Under the pieces are notes generated by a model. That model was not told where the DNA came from. It did no database searches and saw only the letters and a list, made by a program, of their open reading frames with translations. DNA of 64,000 bases from Cylicocyclus nassatus. Taxonomy: Eukaryota > Nematoda > Chromadorea > Rhabditida > Strongylidae. The position numbers were made by a program, and so were the translations under genes. The DNA is taken from contig CATQJL010000223.1 of NCBI GenBank assembly GCA_958299035.1, forward strand, positions 78,695,600-78,759,599, read 5' to 3'. Every line of letters begins with the position of its first letter. The stretch's first letter is position 1. Shown in pieces: positions 12,201 through 22,623 of the stretch.

Positions 12201-13688
12201 TACAAACATACAGACATACCTTGTGTTTCATGTCAAAGAATGCATAGATAATTGTATGATTCCTCTTGTAAAGTCGATCCAAAGTGGACATGGCTCTTGC
12301 TGTTTCTAACACTGCTGCTACACCTGAGCCATTATCGTCGACTCCTGGAAAACAAACTCAAATGTCGTATGGGACCTTTTTGCGCCGCTACAGTATGACG
12401 ATGCATGTCGCTTTAATTGGACTCCCAGTTTTATTTTGGTTGTATGCAAAGTCGAAAAAGGACTCGCTCCCTGCGGTTATTGAAGGTTTACGTTAAAGTT
12501 TCAGTGTAGTGGTACTGTAGCAGTGCAAAAGTGACGCATTCTTTGAACTATGTAAGGTGTAGTCTCAATATAAGGCACCAACCTGGATTATCTTTTTCCG
12601 TATCGTAGTTTGCACATAGCACCACTACTTTGTCATTTGGTGAGTCGTAATGTGGACCACGCTGAATAGCGTGAAGATTGACACCAAGATCATCCTAAAA
12701 TCATATTTATCGCTGAAACAAACAATATGTAAGCTGCACGCCAATCGGCAGCTCAGAGAAGGATACGCAGACATTGAGCCGCGCTGCCGGATAATGTGTA
12801 TTGCTGCGTCTGTGACTTTACCTCTTCGTCTGGAATGAAAGCATGAGTAGTAGCTTGCAGTCCTATTGCATCGAGTGCGTGTCGTATACCCATTCGCGCT
12901 CGAGCTTTTTGTGATGAGGTGTACCTTGAGAAATAGGAAAAAAATATTTGACTCTAATGAAGCACAAAATGATTAATGTTTGTGCATTCAAAATAAGTAG
13001 ACCACTTATATGATATTAGGCAAGAAAAGGAAATTCCCCCCCCCCTTCTCCCCGCTCTGTGGGAGAATCATAAAATTTCACCGATTCTGGGTATTGACAA
13101 AGCAAAAACCAGAAACAAAAAGCCTCAAGTAATTGAATTAGTGACAAAAAGTAGATAAATCCTAGAAAAGAAGCAAAAGATGAAAAAAAATGAGGTAGCT
13201 TTACGAACGGCAAATACTTGAATGAAATGTGGAAAAATCAAGACAGTAGACAAAGTAAAATAGAGTAAATGAAATGTAATTAAAATAAAAAGTAGGCAAA
13301 ACTGGTTCGTTAATGGTGAATGAAAAATACGCGACAATTTCAGGGAAAAAATGAACAAAAAATCGTACAGAATCAAATCAGTTGGTAAAGAGCGGAATGA
13401 TTATCGTTATGGTGGTGTAATTAGTTTATTGATTGAAAAAATTTGCACGCAATCTCTGCAATCGAAATATTGGCAGGGTGATACCAACGATGTTTTGAAG
13501 GAACCTTGTATTCCTCCCCCTCCCCCCCCCCCTCCCCCCATTATTCCTTTCATATGTTGTGAGTTATGAATTTTCCCTTACCTAGGCATCGCCAGAAACT
13601 TGGCTATATCATGCTCTAGTCTGTCTACATCAGCAATGTGGCAATAAGTATTGACAGAAAATGAAAGCAGTAACGCAATCCTGAGCAT
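9240..13688 (-). CDS. Secreted M28-family peptidase homologue, probably catalytically inactive
   Basis: Ten exons in transcript order: 13582-13688, 12822-12924, 12583-12694, 12220-12344, 11915-12109, 10628-10728, 10435-10554, 10285-10376, 9487-9621, 9240-9340. Phases agree at every junction and give 396 aa. An acceptor just before 13699 suggests trans-splicing. Residues 1-17 (MLRIALLLSFSVNTYCH) look like a signal peptide. The M28 fold is shown by VVVLCANYD, then NPGVDDNGSGVAAVLETARAM, then YAFFDMKHK, a VLDG strand, and LPIIYLTDT followed by QYCSHCGG and a closing helix. M28 enzymes are zinc exopeptidases. Here the first metal His (H-x-D) is Asn, and the Glu-Glu pair after the FFD strand is Lys-His, so zinc chemistry is unlikely. 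The two Asp ligands and C-terminal His remain. The last exon is the least certain. Confidence 0.8.
9865..10208. mobile_element. MITE with TTAA/TTGA ends, TIR AAGGCAG(C/T)GTCCA
   Basis: The left end starts TTAAAGGCAGCGTCCACCC. The reverse complement of the right end reads TTGAAGGCAGTGTCCAGG. The inverted ends and TTAA-like flanks suggest a piggyBac-type target, but no transposase is present. It lies in the intron between the last two thirds of the M28-like gene (between exons at 10285 and 9621). Related ends occur at 27509, 28448, 44153, 63000 and 63380. Confidence 0.55.
10812..11883 (+). mobile_element. Non-autonomous Helitron-like element with internal foldback
   Basis: The 5' end begins TC before TTATATATAAAGC and is preceded by A. 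The 3' end is a short hairpin (CGGC-GGA-GCCG, about 11860-11870) followed by CTAG and a flanking T. These are the hallmarks of Helitron termini. Inside are two nested inverted repeats: 10853-10943 against 11371-11462, and 11465-11663 against 11666-11862. No Rep/helicase is encoded. It sits in intron 5 of the M28-like gene, about 30 bp from an exon edge. Confidence 0.55.
11465..11862. repeat. Near-perfect 400-bp palindrome
   Basis: Arms of about 195 bp are symmetrical about 11664-11665, with the centre CCCCC-GT-GGGGG. Only scattered mismatches separate the arms. Transcribed with the M28-like pre-mRNA, it would fold into a long double-stranded RNA hairpin. Confidence 0.85.
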
Positions 13689-13699
13689 AAATCGTGCCC

Positions 13700-14139
13700 C
13701 TGAAAAATCAATAAGATCAATAACATGAATTGTAAGACAAATATGCAAAAAAGTGACAAAGCAAAGTGGATCACGTTCGGTGACATCGGAAAGCACAATT
13801 TTGGAGCAAAATACAAACATTGCGAACGAGACTGACACATCAAAGAAATTAGGAGTCCGAAAATCCGCGGGAGCCCCGCATTCTCGTCGCCGACCCGATT
13901 TTGTTTACATAGCCATGTTCGGGGTTTCAAAATGAAAAAGAAGTTTGAATTGCCGCAGATATTGATTACTACAGTGTGCAAATATCATTTTTGTCAATTC
14001 GCTAAACTCCTCCCATCAAGTATGGATTCATTTTTAGTTTTTAACCAAACCGCATGGTTATGTCTACTTCACTTATTACAATTCAAGATATAGGTACCTA
14101 TACTGCCTAGCCTTTCCAAGTGGGACCTAAAATTTCAGA
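13700..14139. promoter_or_regulatory. Divergent intergenic region between M28-like gene and charged-protein gene
   Basis: Genes diverge from this 440-bp gap, which should hold both promoters. Each side ends in an acceptor-like TTTTCAG / TTTCAG next to the first exon (near 13700 on the minus strand and 14130-14139 on the plus strand). No specific factor site is recognisable. Confidence 0.4.
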
Positions 14140-14176
14140 AGTGCTGTCACGAACCTGCACTTTATTCTTAACATTT

Positions 14177-15971
14177 ATGGCTATGCTTTTGGGAATAAGT
14201 AATTGTGCTCGAAGGCGAACGAGAACAAGACGGGTAAAAAATTTTTTCAGAATAGGACGGAGTTATCGAGACAGCAGTTTTTAGGTGGCCAGAACTGAGA
14301 GAACACCGAAAAGTAGAGGTAGTAAAAGTAAAAGAAAGCGTGCTGTAAGTTTATCCAGCTCTCTTGCGGAGGCGCGCTCATGCGACGCGCGCCGCATGTA
14401 TTTGTCTGGTTGTCTGCCTAATGCAAAATCAAGCTTTTTCAGCAGAAGCAGCAAGAATCTGCTGAAGTGTCGGCTAGATCGGATGTATGGGACGATTATG
14501 ATAAGAAGATTCACAGTTCAGAGTCAAGAACAAGTGGAGCCAAGCATGAGCAAAAGAAAATTCCAAGCGCTGAAAAGAAACAAGGGCCATCATCGGGAAA
14601 CAAAAGCGACGAGCCTCCGTAAGGATTTTTGAATTTATGGGCGGGACAGAGTGCAATTTGCGGCACGTTTTTGTGAGTAGTTCTAATGTTCCTACGCGAA
14701 CAACCGACTGTCAAGGATTTCATAAGCTTTTTCAAAAATGAAATTCCACCTAATATCTTTCCCATTCCTATGGGGTCAATTTTGGAGATGGTGGTTTATG
14801 TCTAGTGATAGAACCCCTCGTTGTTGAGGCAAGATGACTGAAGTCATAACGAACGAGAACTGGTCCCCATCGTGAAAACTGAAAACCAGTTCGTGATTTT
14901 TCTCTCTTTTGGATTTTTTGAACATTAACTGTTGGAATTAAATGAGCAATGGCCTAATATTTGACTGAGCTTCAACCTACCTCTCCACAGTAGATTATGC
15001 GGGGACCACTTTTCGCTGACGGAATTCGATGCTTGAGAAACTGATCAGATTTGCTGTATTAAGCCATATAGCAACCTTCTGCGTGAAGAGAAACATAAAA
15101 AACACAGTCCTGCCTTTGTGATCACAAAAATTCCTTTCCAAATTAGTGGGAAAATTTGTGAAATTTTCCAACTAAATTTTCATAGCACTTTTCTCTAGGA
15201 AATGGCCAGAAGCCCAAGTTGATTTCTCGGAAGCCTTAAAAAAGCCACCACCCGATGTGAGCTTAGAGTGCTCTTTGATACGGTATAAGTACGATATTAA
15301 TTTTAGGTAGATTTGAATGATTTCATTGTGAGAGCTGCTATGGCACAAACAGTTGTGAATCCTTTGCTAGTGAAGAAAATTGGTAATATCGATGATGAAT
15401 CAGCGGTAAGAAAATTCTTTAAAGATCATGCACAACAACGAAATTTCGTTTAAGGACCCGAAGAAGCAAAAAGCGCAACTAGAGAAACTTGAAGAAGAAA
15501 TGAAATCAAAGGAAGATAAAGAAGAGGAAGAGAAGGACAAGAAAGATTTTAAGAGTCCTGCGCAAAGTGTAAGTCGAGCGATTATGCTTAAATTATGCCA
15601 AAGGATTGGCATAAAAGGGTGTGGGCCCTTTTGCACCACTACTGTACGCCTGCATAATAGCTCGCGACTGAGAAGGCGGGAATATATTGTTTGGCTTTTT
15701 GACGATGATCAAAAGAGAGGAAGTACGATTTGCATTTATCGGTACTCTGCGTTAGATGCCGGAGCCTACTGTAGTGGTGCAAAAGTGCCGTTGAAGTTAG
15801 GCAGCATACTGTAGCTGTGCAAAAAGGCCATTTTCACATTAGATATCGTAATACTGGCTTACTGAATGTTGGCATTTTTAGCTGAAATGGGGAGATCATA
15901 AATGTGTGCTCTACGAGACACGAGACCAGCTGACTCTTGAAGACGACGCAGAAGATGCGGATCTGCCTTAA
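14177..15971 (+). CDS. Uncharacterised charged protein, 217 aa
   Basis: Seven exons: 14177-14233, 14285-14344, 14443-14618, 15199-15256, 15307-15405, 15455-15568, 15882-15971. All junctions are GT-AG with matching phase and end in TAA. An AATAAA lies at 16073-16078. The N-terminus is Arg-rich (CARRRTRTRR), followed by a Lys/Arg/Ser-rich segment like a nuclear localisation signal. Next come a polar disordered stretch, a block reading KWPEAQVDFSEALKKPPPD then VDLNDFIVRAAMAQTVVNPL, a Glu/Lys-rich coiled-coil-like segment, and an acidic C-terminus (LTLEDDAEDADLP). No known domain is recognised. Nuclear location is only a guess from composition. The short 51-bp first intron and the start choice are the weakest parts. 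Confidence 0.6.
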
Positions 15972-16650
15972 TGGAAATCGGAATTTTTCTGTTGTCGACA
16001 ATTTTTGTAGGAGTAGTGACAGTCAATCTATACGACTTATGTATCGATTATGTACATTTAGCAATAAAGTTGCTTAATTTACGGTGTGATTCGTTTGCAA
16101 TAAAAAAACCACAAGTTTTGTAAATTGAGGAACTGGTAGTACAGAAAAGCGAATTTAGAATGAATCTTCAGATTTCTTCAGAGTTTTTTCTTGACTTTGA
16201 TTATACGCGGCGAAGTCACCCTTACTAGTACCCCAGTAAGACATTTTCTAGCATAATAAACTGTAAAAATATGTTCTACTAATTAATGCACTTCCACACA
16301 CCAAAGAAACAAGAAAACAAGGAGAAATTATTGGAAATGAGCAGTTTCTTACAAACCGTCAATTAGCGCGCATAGTGTAAAATACGCGTATTAACTTACA
16401 GATCCTCTATACATGTTTATAAAACGGTTAAATGGCTATTTATCATTTTGTGTAATTGAAATGATTTCCAGCTTCTCCAAAAATTTCTGGCTCAGACAAA
16501 GAAATTTTTTAGAGCGCAACAAGATCAAGCCGCAAAAAATCTTGAAAAGCTCATCAAAAATCTTCAGAGGAAGGGGGGTGGCCGATGGTCCTTTCATTTA
16601 AAAAAACTGTCCAACCCTCTCCCCCTAAAGCTATCATCGCGCTAAATATA

Positions 16651-16819
16651 ACCTTTGAATATGGCTTGGCGGCTGAAAGGCGGGGCTGTTACCTAGTTAG
16701 GGCCGCTCGCGCCCGTTACGCTGTCTGCGTTTCTCCCGCGCGCGTGCTCTCTGATCTTTATCTAGCCTTAATTTCACGAAGCCCAGCCTTCCAGCCGCCA
16801 AGCCAGTTGAATCGAAGGG
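16651..16819. mobile_element. MITE family A, copy 1
   Basis: Inverted ends read ACCTTTGAATATGGCTTGG and, in reverse complement, CCCTTCGATTCAACTGGCTT, both followed by GGCGGCTG. Flanked by TA on both sides. Other copies are at 22469-22623, 45010-45163 and a truncated one at 29646-29760. Confidence 0.7.
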
Positions 16820-17094
16820 TACGTGGCTCAACTTTTGCGGTACGCGTGGTATACCGCAGAAAAACGCGTGTTAAAAAATGGCATGAAGTGAAGCCAATTC
16901 GGTCAGCGGATATTTTTTCATTCCTGATAAAAGGCTTTATAAAATTATTTTTAGATACCTTTGCAATATGTTTTATCACAGGTAGTATGTGATATTTTTT
17001 ATCATTGACCTACAAGATTCGAACATTTTTCTCTCCTGTGTGTTAAGCAATGTCAAAATCCATACAGTCTAGGCTACCACGGGTTTTGATGCTG

Positions 17095-17379
17095 TCATTT
17101 GCGTCGCAATGTCGACGATGTTGATTTAGGTCTGTTTTGCATTTGCAGTATTTCGTTTTGTGCATCGATTTCTATATTTTGCAATTTTGTTAAATCTGCG
17201 TTAAATTTGAGAAAATTTAGGCAAGCATACAACAGCAAGTCCTTACAAAGCCTCCAAGAAGTTTCTTCGAAGGGCTTGTCATGAGGAGGAACTTCGTTGA
17301 GAAAAAATTCTGTCACTAAAACATTGGAAATGTCCAAGGTTTTGGTATTTCTTTGATGGTTCTTGATGCAGTGACCACT
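17095..17379 (-). CDS. Possible terminal exon of an unknown minus-strand gene
   Basis: After a TTTTAG acceptor at 17380 the frame reads GHCIKNHQRNTKTLDISNV and continues for about 95 codons to a stop. It has helical, leucine-rich composition (LCKDLLLYACLNFLKFNADL) and a Gln/Asn-rich end. It looks coding, but no upstream exon could be joined in phase and no family is recognised. Confidence 0.3.
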   Translation of the reverse strand, partial: SGHCIKNHQRNTKTLDISNVLVTEFFLNEVPPHDKPFEETSWRLCKDLLLYACLNFLKFNADLTKLQNIEIDAQNEILQMQNRPKSTSSTLRRK

Positions 17380-17754
17380 AAAACAGAAAATAAACTCACT
17401 TGATCCGCCTCTTCCTCCCCCCCCCCCCTCCCCTTACCCTCCTCCATACAATCTCGTATGGCGGGTGCAAGCTTGATTTTCTCAATCACGTTTATAGGTG
17501 ATCAGTCGCAGTTGTCTAATTTGAACTTTAGCCATGTTTTCTTGAGTTGGGCGGATGAGATCAGCGTCTGAGGCGTACGACTTGAATTCTTACAAGTATC
17601 AGCAACTTGATGTATTTTTTTTTTGGCTTTTTTTACTTGGGAACTGGAATCTTTTAGTTTTGGGCGCTCAAAGCACCTTGAATTTCTGCAACCCTGCAAC
17701 CTTCAACACGATGTTTACATCCGACAGACGTCTGGCTCCATGTTGTTTGATCGA

Positions 17755-17935
17755 TGAACCTCTCTCTAAGTTCTCCCTTTTCTACATGTTGTTTTCGCTC
17801 TCCATGTTGTTTACTATTTATGCGCTGAAGGGGCGGGTGCAGCCGTCTGCAGCAGTTTCGCCATCTATTTGTAGCAATGGCTGGGCTACAGCTCGCTCTC
17901 ACTTTTATTATTTCTCCTTTAATCGCAGTTTTATA
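17755..17935. repeat. Dispersed repeat shared with 23735-23885
   Basis: Shares the core TTGTTTACTATTTRYGCG, then GGGCG, CTGCAGCA and CTCGCT blocks with the sequence upstream of aldo-keto reductase 2. Both copies lie 1-2 kb before a reductase gene and follow a family A MITE, consistent with one duplicated unit. Confidence 0.6.
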
Positions 17936-18813
17936 TGATCTCCTTTAAACATAAGAGCAGGGTATAAAAGGCGGCAGGAAATGATACTTGAGTAACGTTG
18001 TAAAGAAAAAAATGATTCAAAGCTGAACTAGCGTTCACTGAAAAATGGGGGTGTGTTTGGGTTGACTGCTATTTTAAATTTGTCAAACTTCGTTACGAAC
18101 AGTCACGTTTTCGTTGTTCTTAATAAACCAGACTAAATGAAAGGTAAGTGTAGATTTTACATAGCGAATAATTATAGGTAGGCATAGGAACTGAATGTAA
18201 CTAAGCTTGCAGTGCTAAGCTTTTTGAACTCTTTTCGAAATGTTTTTGATGGAATTGCTTTTTTACATGCACTTAACATTTCATCAAAATTACCCAATGT
18301 TTTGTTAAATGCTAGTTAAATGCTTGCAAAATAACGATGACGCTTTTCTTAAGAAACGTTGTTGTAAAACCTTAAGTTTTTTTTGATATGAAGATGATTG
18401 TGTACTCCGAATAATTCTGTGGAGATCTTCTATGGTCGCTTGCCTTTCCCACTATCTAGATATCAAGGTATATCGCTATTAGTTAAAGCAACATCTAAAA
18501 TTCAATAAATCAAAAAATCGGACTTATTTAGGATCGTGCTACCTCACCTACGAGTAATTTTTTCGAAGTGATTTTCTAGTTGGAATGCTGGTATGACTTT
18601 GTCCTTTGACTTTTCCTTTTGCCGTGGTTTTCATGAAGGTTGAAAAATGATTGAAATACTAACCTCCATTACTTTACCTATAGAATCGGTATAATTACTC
18701 TTCAGTTGAATCTCATTCATCATTACGCCGTAGATATTTCGCTCTGGGCTACTTTTCAATTACTAACAGATTTCTTTTTTCCTTTTCAGAAGCGTCTACT
18801 ATCAACATTCAGA

Positions 18814-21800
18814 ATGGTGGCAGCTGATGTAGCCGGTGGCACCAAAGAGCTTGCCGATGGAAATCGAATTCCGTTGATCGGTCTGGGCACCGCTGAGAAC
18901 AGAGATCAGGTCGGTTATGTAGCCTTGGCACCGTTCCGCCATGGATGATCAAAAATCACAAATCATGGAAAAGAAAATGGTATGTAGAAATACATTAAAT
19001 TGCCCAAAAGTAAACCCTCTTTGAATAAATCAAACTGTTTTTGTTGTCTTAGGAAATTTAGGGCACTGTTTTATGAAGCAAATCAAGCTCTGCAAGAGCA
19101 TGGATCCGCCTAAATCATAGATCATATAGAGTTTGAAGCCAGAAATCGAATTATCACCTGATTGCGGAATTTTGCCGAAAAAGGAATTCTAGGAAACTTC
19201 AAACTAGTCATCGTACAGCAGATACATAGTAGTATCGAATTCGCTAAGTTTTTTCGCGCATAAACACGGAAAAAATACTCAAAGCATTCTAAGAATGGCA
19301 AACTCCACCCAAGCTCCTCCCATATACGTGACTACATAGTGCAAGCTTTATAACTGCAACCTTAAAATCACATTTCTTTACGTGTCCTGTTAGTCGAGAA
19401 ATACCAAGTTTTCAACAACCTGAAATGTGATAACACTTTTTTGGGCTATTTCTGTTTTCTGATTTTGGGCCTGAAAAAATCATATACATACTATGTGTCT
19501 ACGGTATGATGATGATTTTGAGGTCCGTGGGATTTTCTAGAAGGAGATCCAATTTTTAGGGTATTGTGAAGATTTTAGTTTCTCCAGACTTCACCTAGAA
19601 CGACTCAGATGGGGATCTATGTAGAAAAGCGGTCTGCTTGTACAACCTTAAAGTCCATAATTCTGGTTTTGCCTAAGTTTTCTAACAATGTCAAGAGGAT
19701 ATAGAAAACAACCTTAGCTTAAAAGTAGTGTTCTTACTAAAATGGAAGTGCTATTCAGAAAACAAATGAATTTTTAAATGAATTGAAGTCATTAATACAA
19801 TTAGTTCCTCCGCCATTAAGACCCGATGGAGTGAATTTCAGCAATTTTCTATTCGCTTTTCCACTTCATATGGGATATGCGATCTCACCTATTATTCTCT
19901 GGAAAGGTTTCTGAAACTATGATCTAAGTCTTTACAGGAAGGAATAAGTACCGCAGTTGAAGCAGCTCTGAAAGCTGGTTATCGCCTCATTGACACCGCT
20001 GAACACTATCAGAATGAGGAAGAGCTTGGAATTGCTCTAGCGGTAAATCCAATACATTTCATGAGCTGAGAAATAACTGGCTCTTCAGGAAAATCTCCCA
20101 AAATTTGGACTTAAACGAGAGGATATTTTTATCACAACAAAAGTTCAAATCATGAATGGAAAAGTTGCCGATTGGGCCGAATTCAGCATTAAACAATCGT
20201 TGGATAAACTCAGAACTGAGTACGTAGATTACGCGGGTTGACAAATCGGTTTTAGCTGAAAAAATCAGTGGAATGATTTTAGCTACGTTGACATGCTTTT
20301 GATCCATGCTCCAAGGGATAGGGACACAGGTAGTGATGATGATCTTGAGACCAACAAGAAAGGAAGAAAAGAACTTTGGCAGAAAATGGAAGAATTCAAA
20401 GGTACCAATTTACCAAAGCCCCTTTTTTCCAAAGGTCGAAATTTTTTTGCAGAGCGTGGAATTGTAAAATCCATCGGAGTGTCGAACTATGAAGTCTATC
20501 ATCTGATGGAGCTATTTGAATATGCAAAAGTAAGCTTTTTGATCTACCTATTCTATTTTTAAGACCACTAAATTGCAAACAAAAAATGCAATTTTTCCAG
20601 CAACGCCCTGTCATGAATCAGCTCGAATTTACTCCATATATCACAAGACCAATACTGAAACATTTTTGTGAGAGCAATAATATTTTTGTTCAGGTTCGTT
20701 TTTTTTTTCTAGATTTGAGCCTGGAAAAAAACGTGAAAGCGAAATTTAGGCGTTCTCGTCCCAACTGTGGGATAACAAAGAAATTCTGGTGGAAGATCCT
20801 GTTATGAAGCTCTCAGAGAAGTACAAGGTTTCCCCACATGTTGGTTTTACACTGATTTTATTTTGAATCGATTATTTCCGGGGTATTTTTTCGAACGGAA
20901 GGGGGGGGGGGAGGGGGAGGCGGAAAGTTGTGCCCATCACCTAGGAATGGGACGCGGATTTCGTGGTTGTACTTGAGCAAAAATCATGCATTCCATTTTC
21001 ATCTATTATCTAGTGAACGTATAATATATCAGTATTAACCTCAGAAATTTTCTGAAATTGTCGAATTTCTGGCGTTGGAAACTTGCCAAAATCCACTGAA
21101 CTTCTTGAAAAGTACTTTATCTCATTATCACGATCTTCTATAAAAATTCCCCGCCCCCTTCACATAGAATTTATTGATTGTGGGTGAGTAAAGATTGTGT
21201 ACGTGGTTTTGTATTGAATGATTTCATAAATTTTGAAAAAATTAATTTGATCGATGAAACTTCCCTTTTCCTCAGTTTTTCAGGGAATTATGAACCTTCT
21301 TCTCAAAAATGTTTCAACTAGTATCATGTAAACTTTGTCTACCCCCCCCCCCCTCCCATCCTTTCCTCACAAAAAGAATTGCCATATTTGTGGAAGCAGG
21401 CCATCCCATTTTCTTGGGCCATCAACTCCGGGAAGTTAGTGCGAGTTGTCTCGGAAGGCGGAGCGTACGGTCAATGCATCCAAAAGGGCCGGGCATACTC
21501 AACGCGATTTCAGTCGCGACACAGTTTGGCAATATTCCAAGTGTCTATAACTCATTGTAAGCACATTTTAAAAGTAGAAAAGATAGGACATTCTATCAAT
21601 TTACGTAAGTTACACAGACTATGCATGTGCAGTTTGCTAGTGTTGGATCTGAAGTTTCTGGCGAATTGCCAAATCGCGTCGCGACTGAAATCGCGTGAAG
21701 TATGCCCGGCCCTTAAGGGCAAGGAAGCGACAAATCTTTGGAATAAACCTTGAGAGAAGATAAGCGATAGAGAATATGTTTTTCAGATCCTCCTCTATGC

Positions 21801-22251
21801 TTTCGGTTTGAACTCTGGTGTTGGAATTGTTCCCAGATCGGGTAATCCAGCCCACATTGAAGATAATCTATTTAAGGTTTGTCACATTTCCGTAATGATT
21901 AGGACGCGGCCATATGAACGTTTGCATTTGCGGCGTCTGATTGGTCAGCATATCGGCTCTGATTGGTCAGGCTTCAAATAGAGAGGAGGGAGGGCGTCAA
22001 ATCGAACGAGTTGTGCTCATAGGCAGCGAACAGCTTAGAATTGCTCATTCCTGTTGATAGCTCCTGGCATATGCTAATCATGATTTTTTTAGCTCAATGG
22101 CATAAAAATGCCTTTTCTCTTTATCTTAAATTTATGATCGCATTTTGAGGCTCCAACAATCAAGATGACGGACGAAGAAATGAAATCACTAAGATTGCTT
22201 GATCGACACGCTTCATTCTGCCCTGGTTGCCAATCATGGAGAATCTTATAA
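18814..22251 (+). CDS. Aldo-keto reductase, tandem copy 1
   Basis: Nine exons: 18814-18909, 19938-20042, 20089-20219, 20283-20401, 20453-20529, 20601-20693, 20750-20839, 21787-21876, 22150-22251, giving about 300 aa. The start ATG follows a TTTTCAG acceptor by 24 bases. The (alpha/beta)8 reductase family is clear: [20 protein letters not shown], then [19 protein letters not shown] (catalytic Asp and Tyr), FITTKV (catalytic Lys), [34 protein letters not shown] and the cofactor loop IVPRSGNP. Enzymes of this family reduce carbonyls with NADPH in the cytosol. The usual catalytic His after the Lys strand is not present; that stretch is polar (VQIMNGKVADW). The final exon seems to use TTTTGAG as acceptor and loses three residues present in copy 2. 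AATAAA lies at 22413-22418. Confidence 0.85.
21486..21712. mobile_element. MITE family C in aldo-keto reductase 1 intron 7, copy 1
   Basis: About 48-bp inverted ends (GGGCCGGGCATACTYMACGC, then GATTTCAGTCGCGAC) around a 130-bp core. A second copy with the same arms is at 54020-54249. No coding capacity. Confidence 0.7.
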
Positions 22252-22468
22252 ATGTTGCGTTCAACAAATTCCAGGAATTCTGTTCGATATTTTGTATCAT
22301 ATAATTGTAAACATTTTTTTCAAATTTATCAATCATGTATTGTGTATAATGAAGTGTATCAAGTAATTATATATTCGTACACATTTTTTCCCGCTTATCA
22401 CATTATTGGATAAATAAAGAAGTGTGAAATCATTTTCCTATTAGGAATATGCAGACAGCAGACCCATA

Positions 22469-22623
22469 CCCTTTGATTCAATTGGATTGGCGGCTGGAAA
22501 GCGGAGTCTTATGACCTAATTAAGACTAGAAATTATCAGAGAGCACTTTCGTGTGAGAGACGCAGACTGCGTCGCAGGCGCGAGCGGTCGCCGTGCTGCC
22601 GCCAACCTCGTTGAAGCAAAGGG
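22469..22623. mobile_element. MITE family A, copy 2
   Basis: Inverted ends CCCTTTGATTCAATTGGATT and, reverse-complemented, CCCTTTGCTTCAACGAGGTT, each followed by GGCGGC. A TA dinucleotide sits on both sides (22467-22468 and 22624-22625). It lies just downstream of aldo-keto reductase 1. Confidence 0.75.

Larger units (their letters stand above)
16080..18780. other. Gene-poor stretch upstream of aldo-keto reductase 1
   Basis: Contains a MITE (16651-16819), a possible minus-strand exon (17095-17379) and a repeat shared with 23735-23885. A short frame at 16471-16575 (+), following a TTTCCAG acceptor, encodes an amphipathic Gln/Lys-rich helix (LLQKFLAQTKKFFRAQQDQ) and may be an orphan exon. Two poly-C tracts are also present. 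Confidence 0.4.

Noticed and set aside
12284..12496. Plus-strand 70-codon frame with a hydrophobic stretch
   Set aside because: It is the shadow of minus-strand exon 12220-12344 of the M28-like gene.
17436..17550. Minus-strand segment upstream of the 17095-17379 exon with a donor-like GTAAGG
   Set aside because: The junction phase does not fit, and every tested join meets a stop codon.
20396..20614. Minus-strand frames across the reductase exons
   Set aside because: They are the reverse complements of confirmed plus-strand exons.
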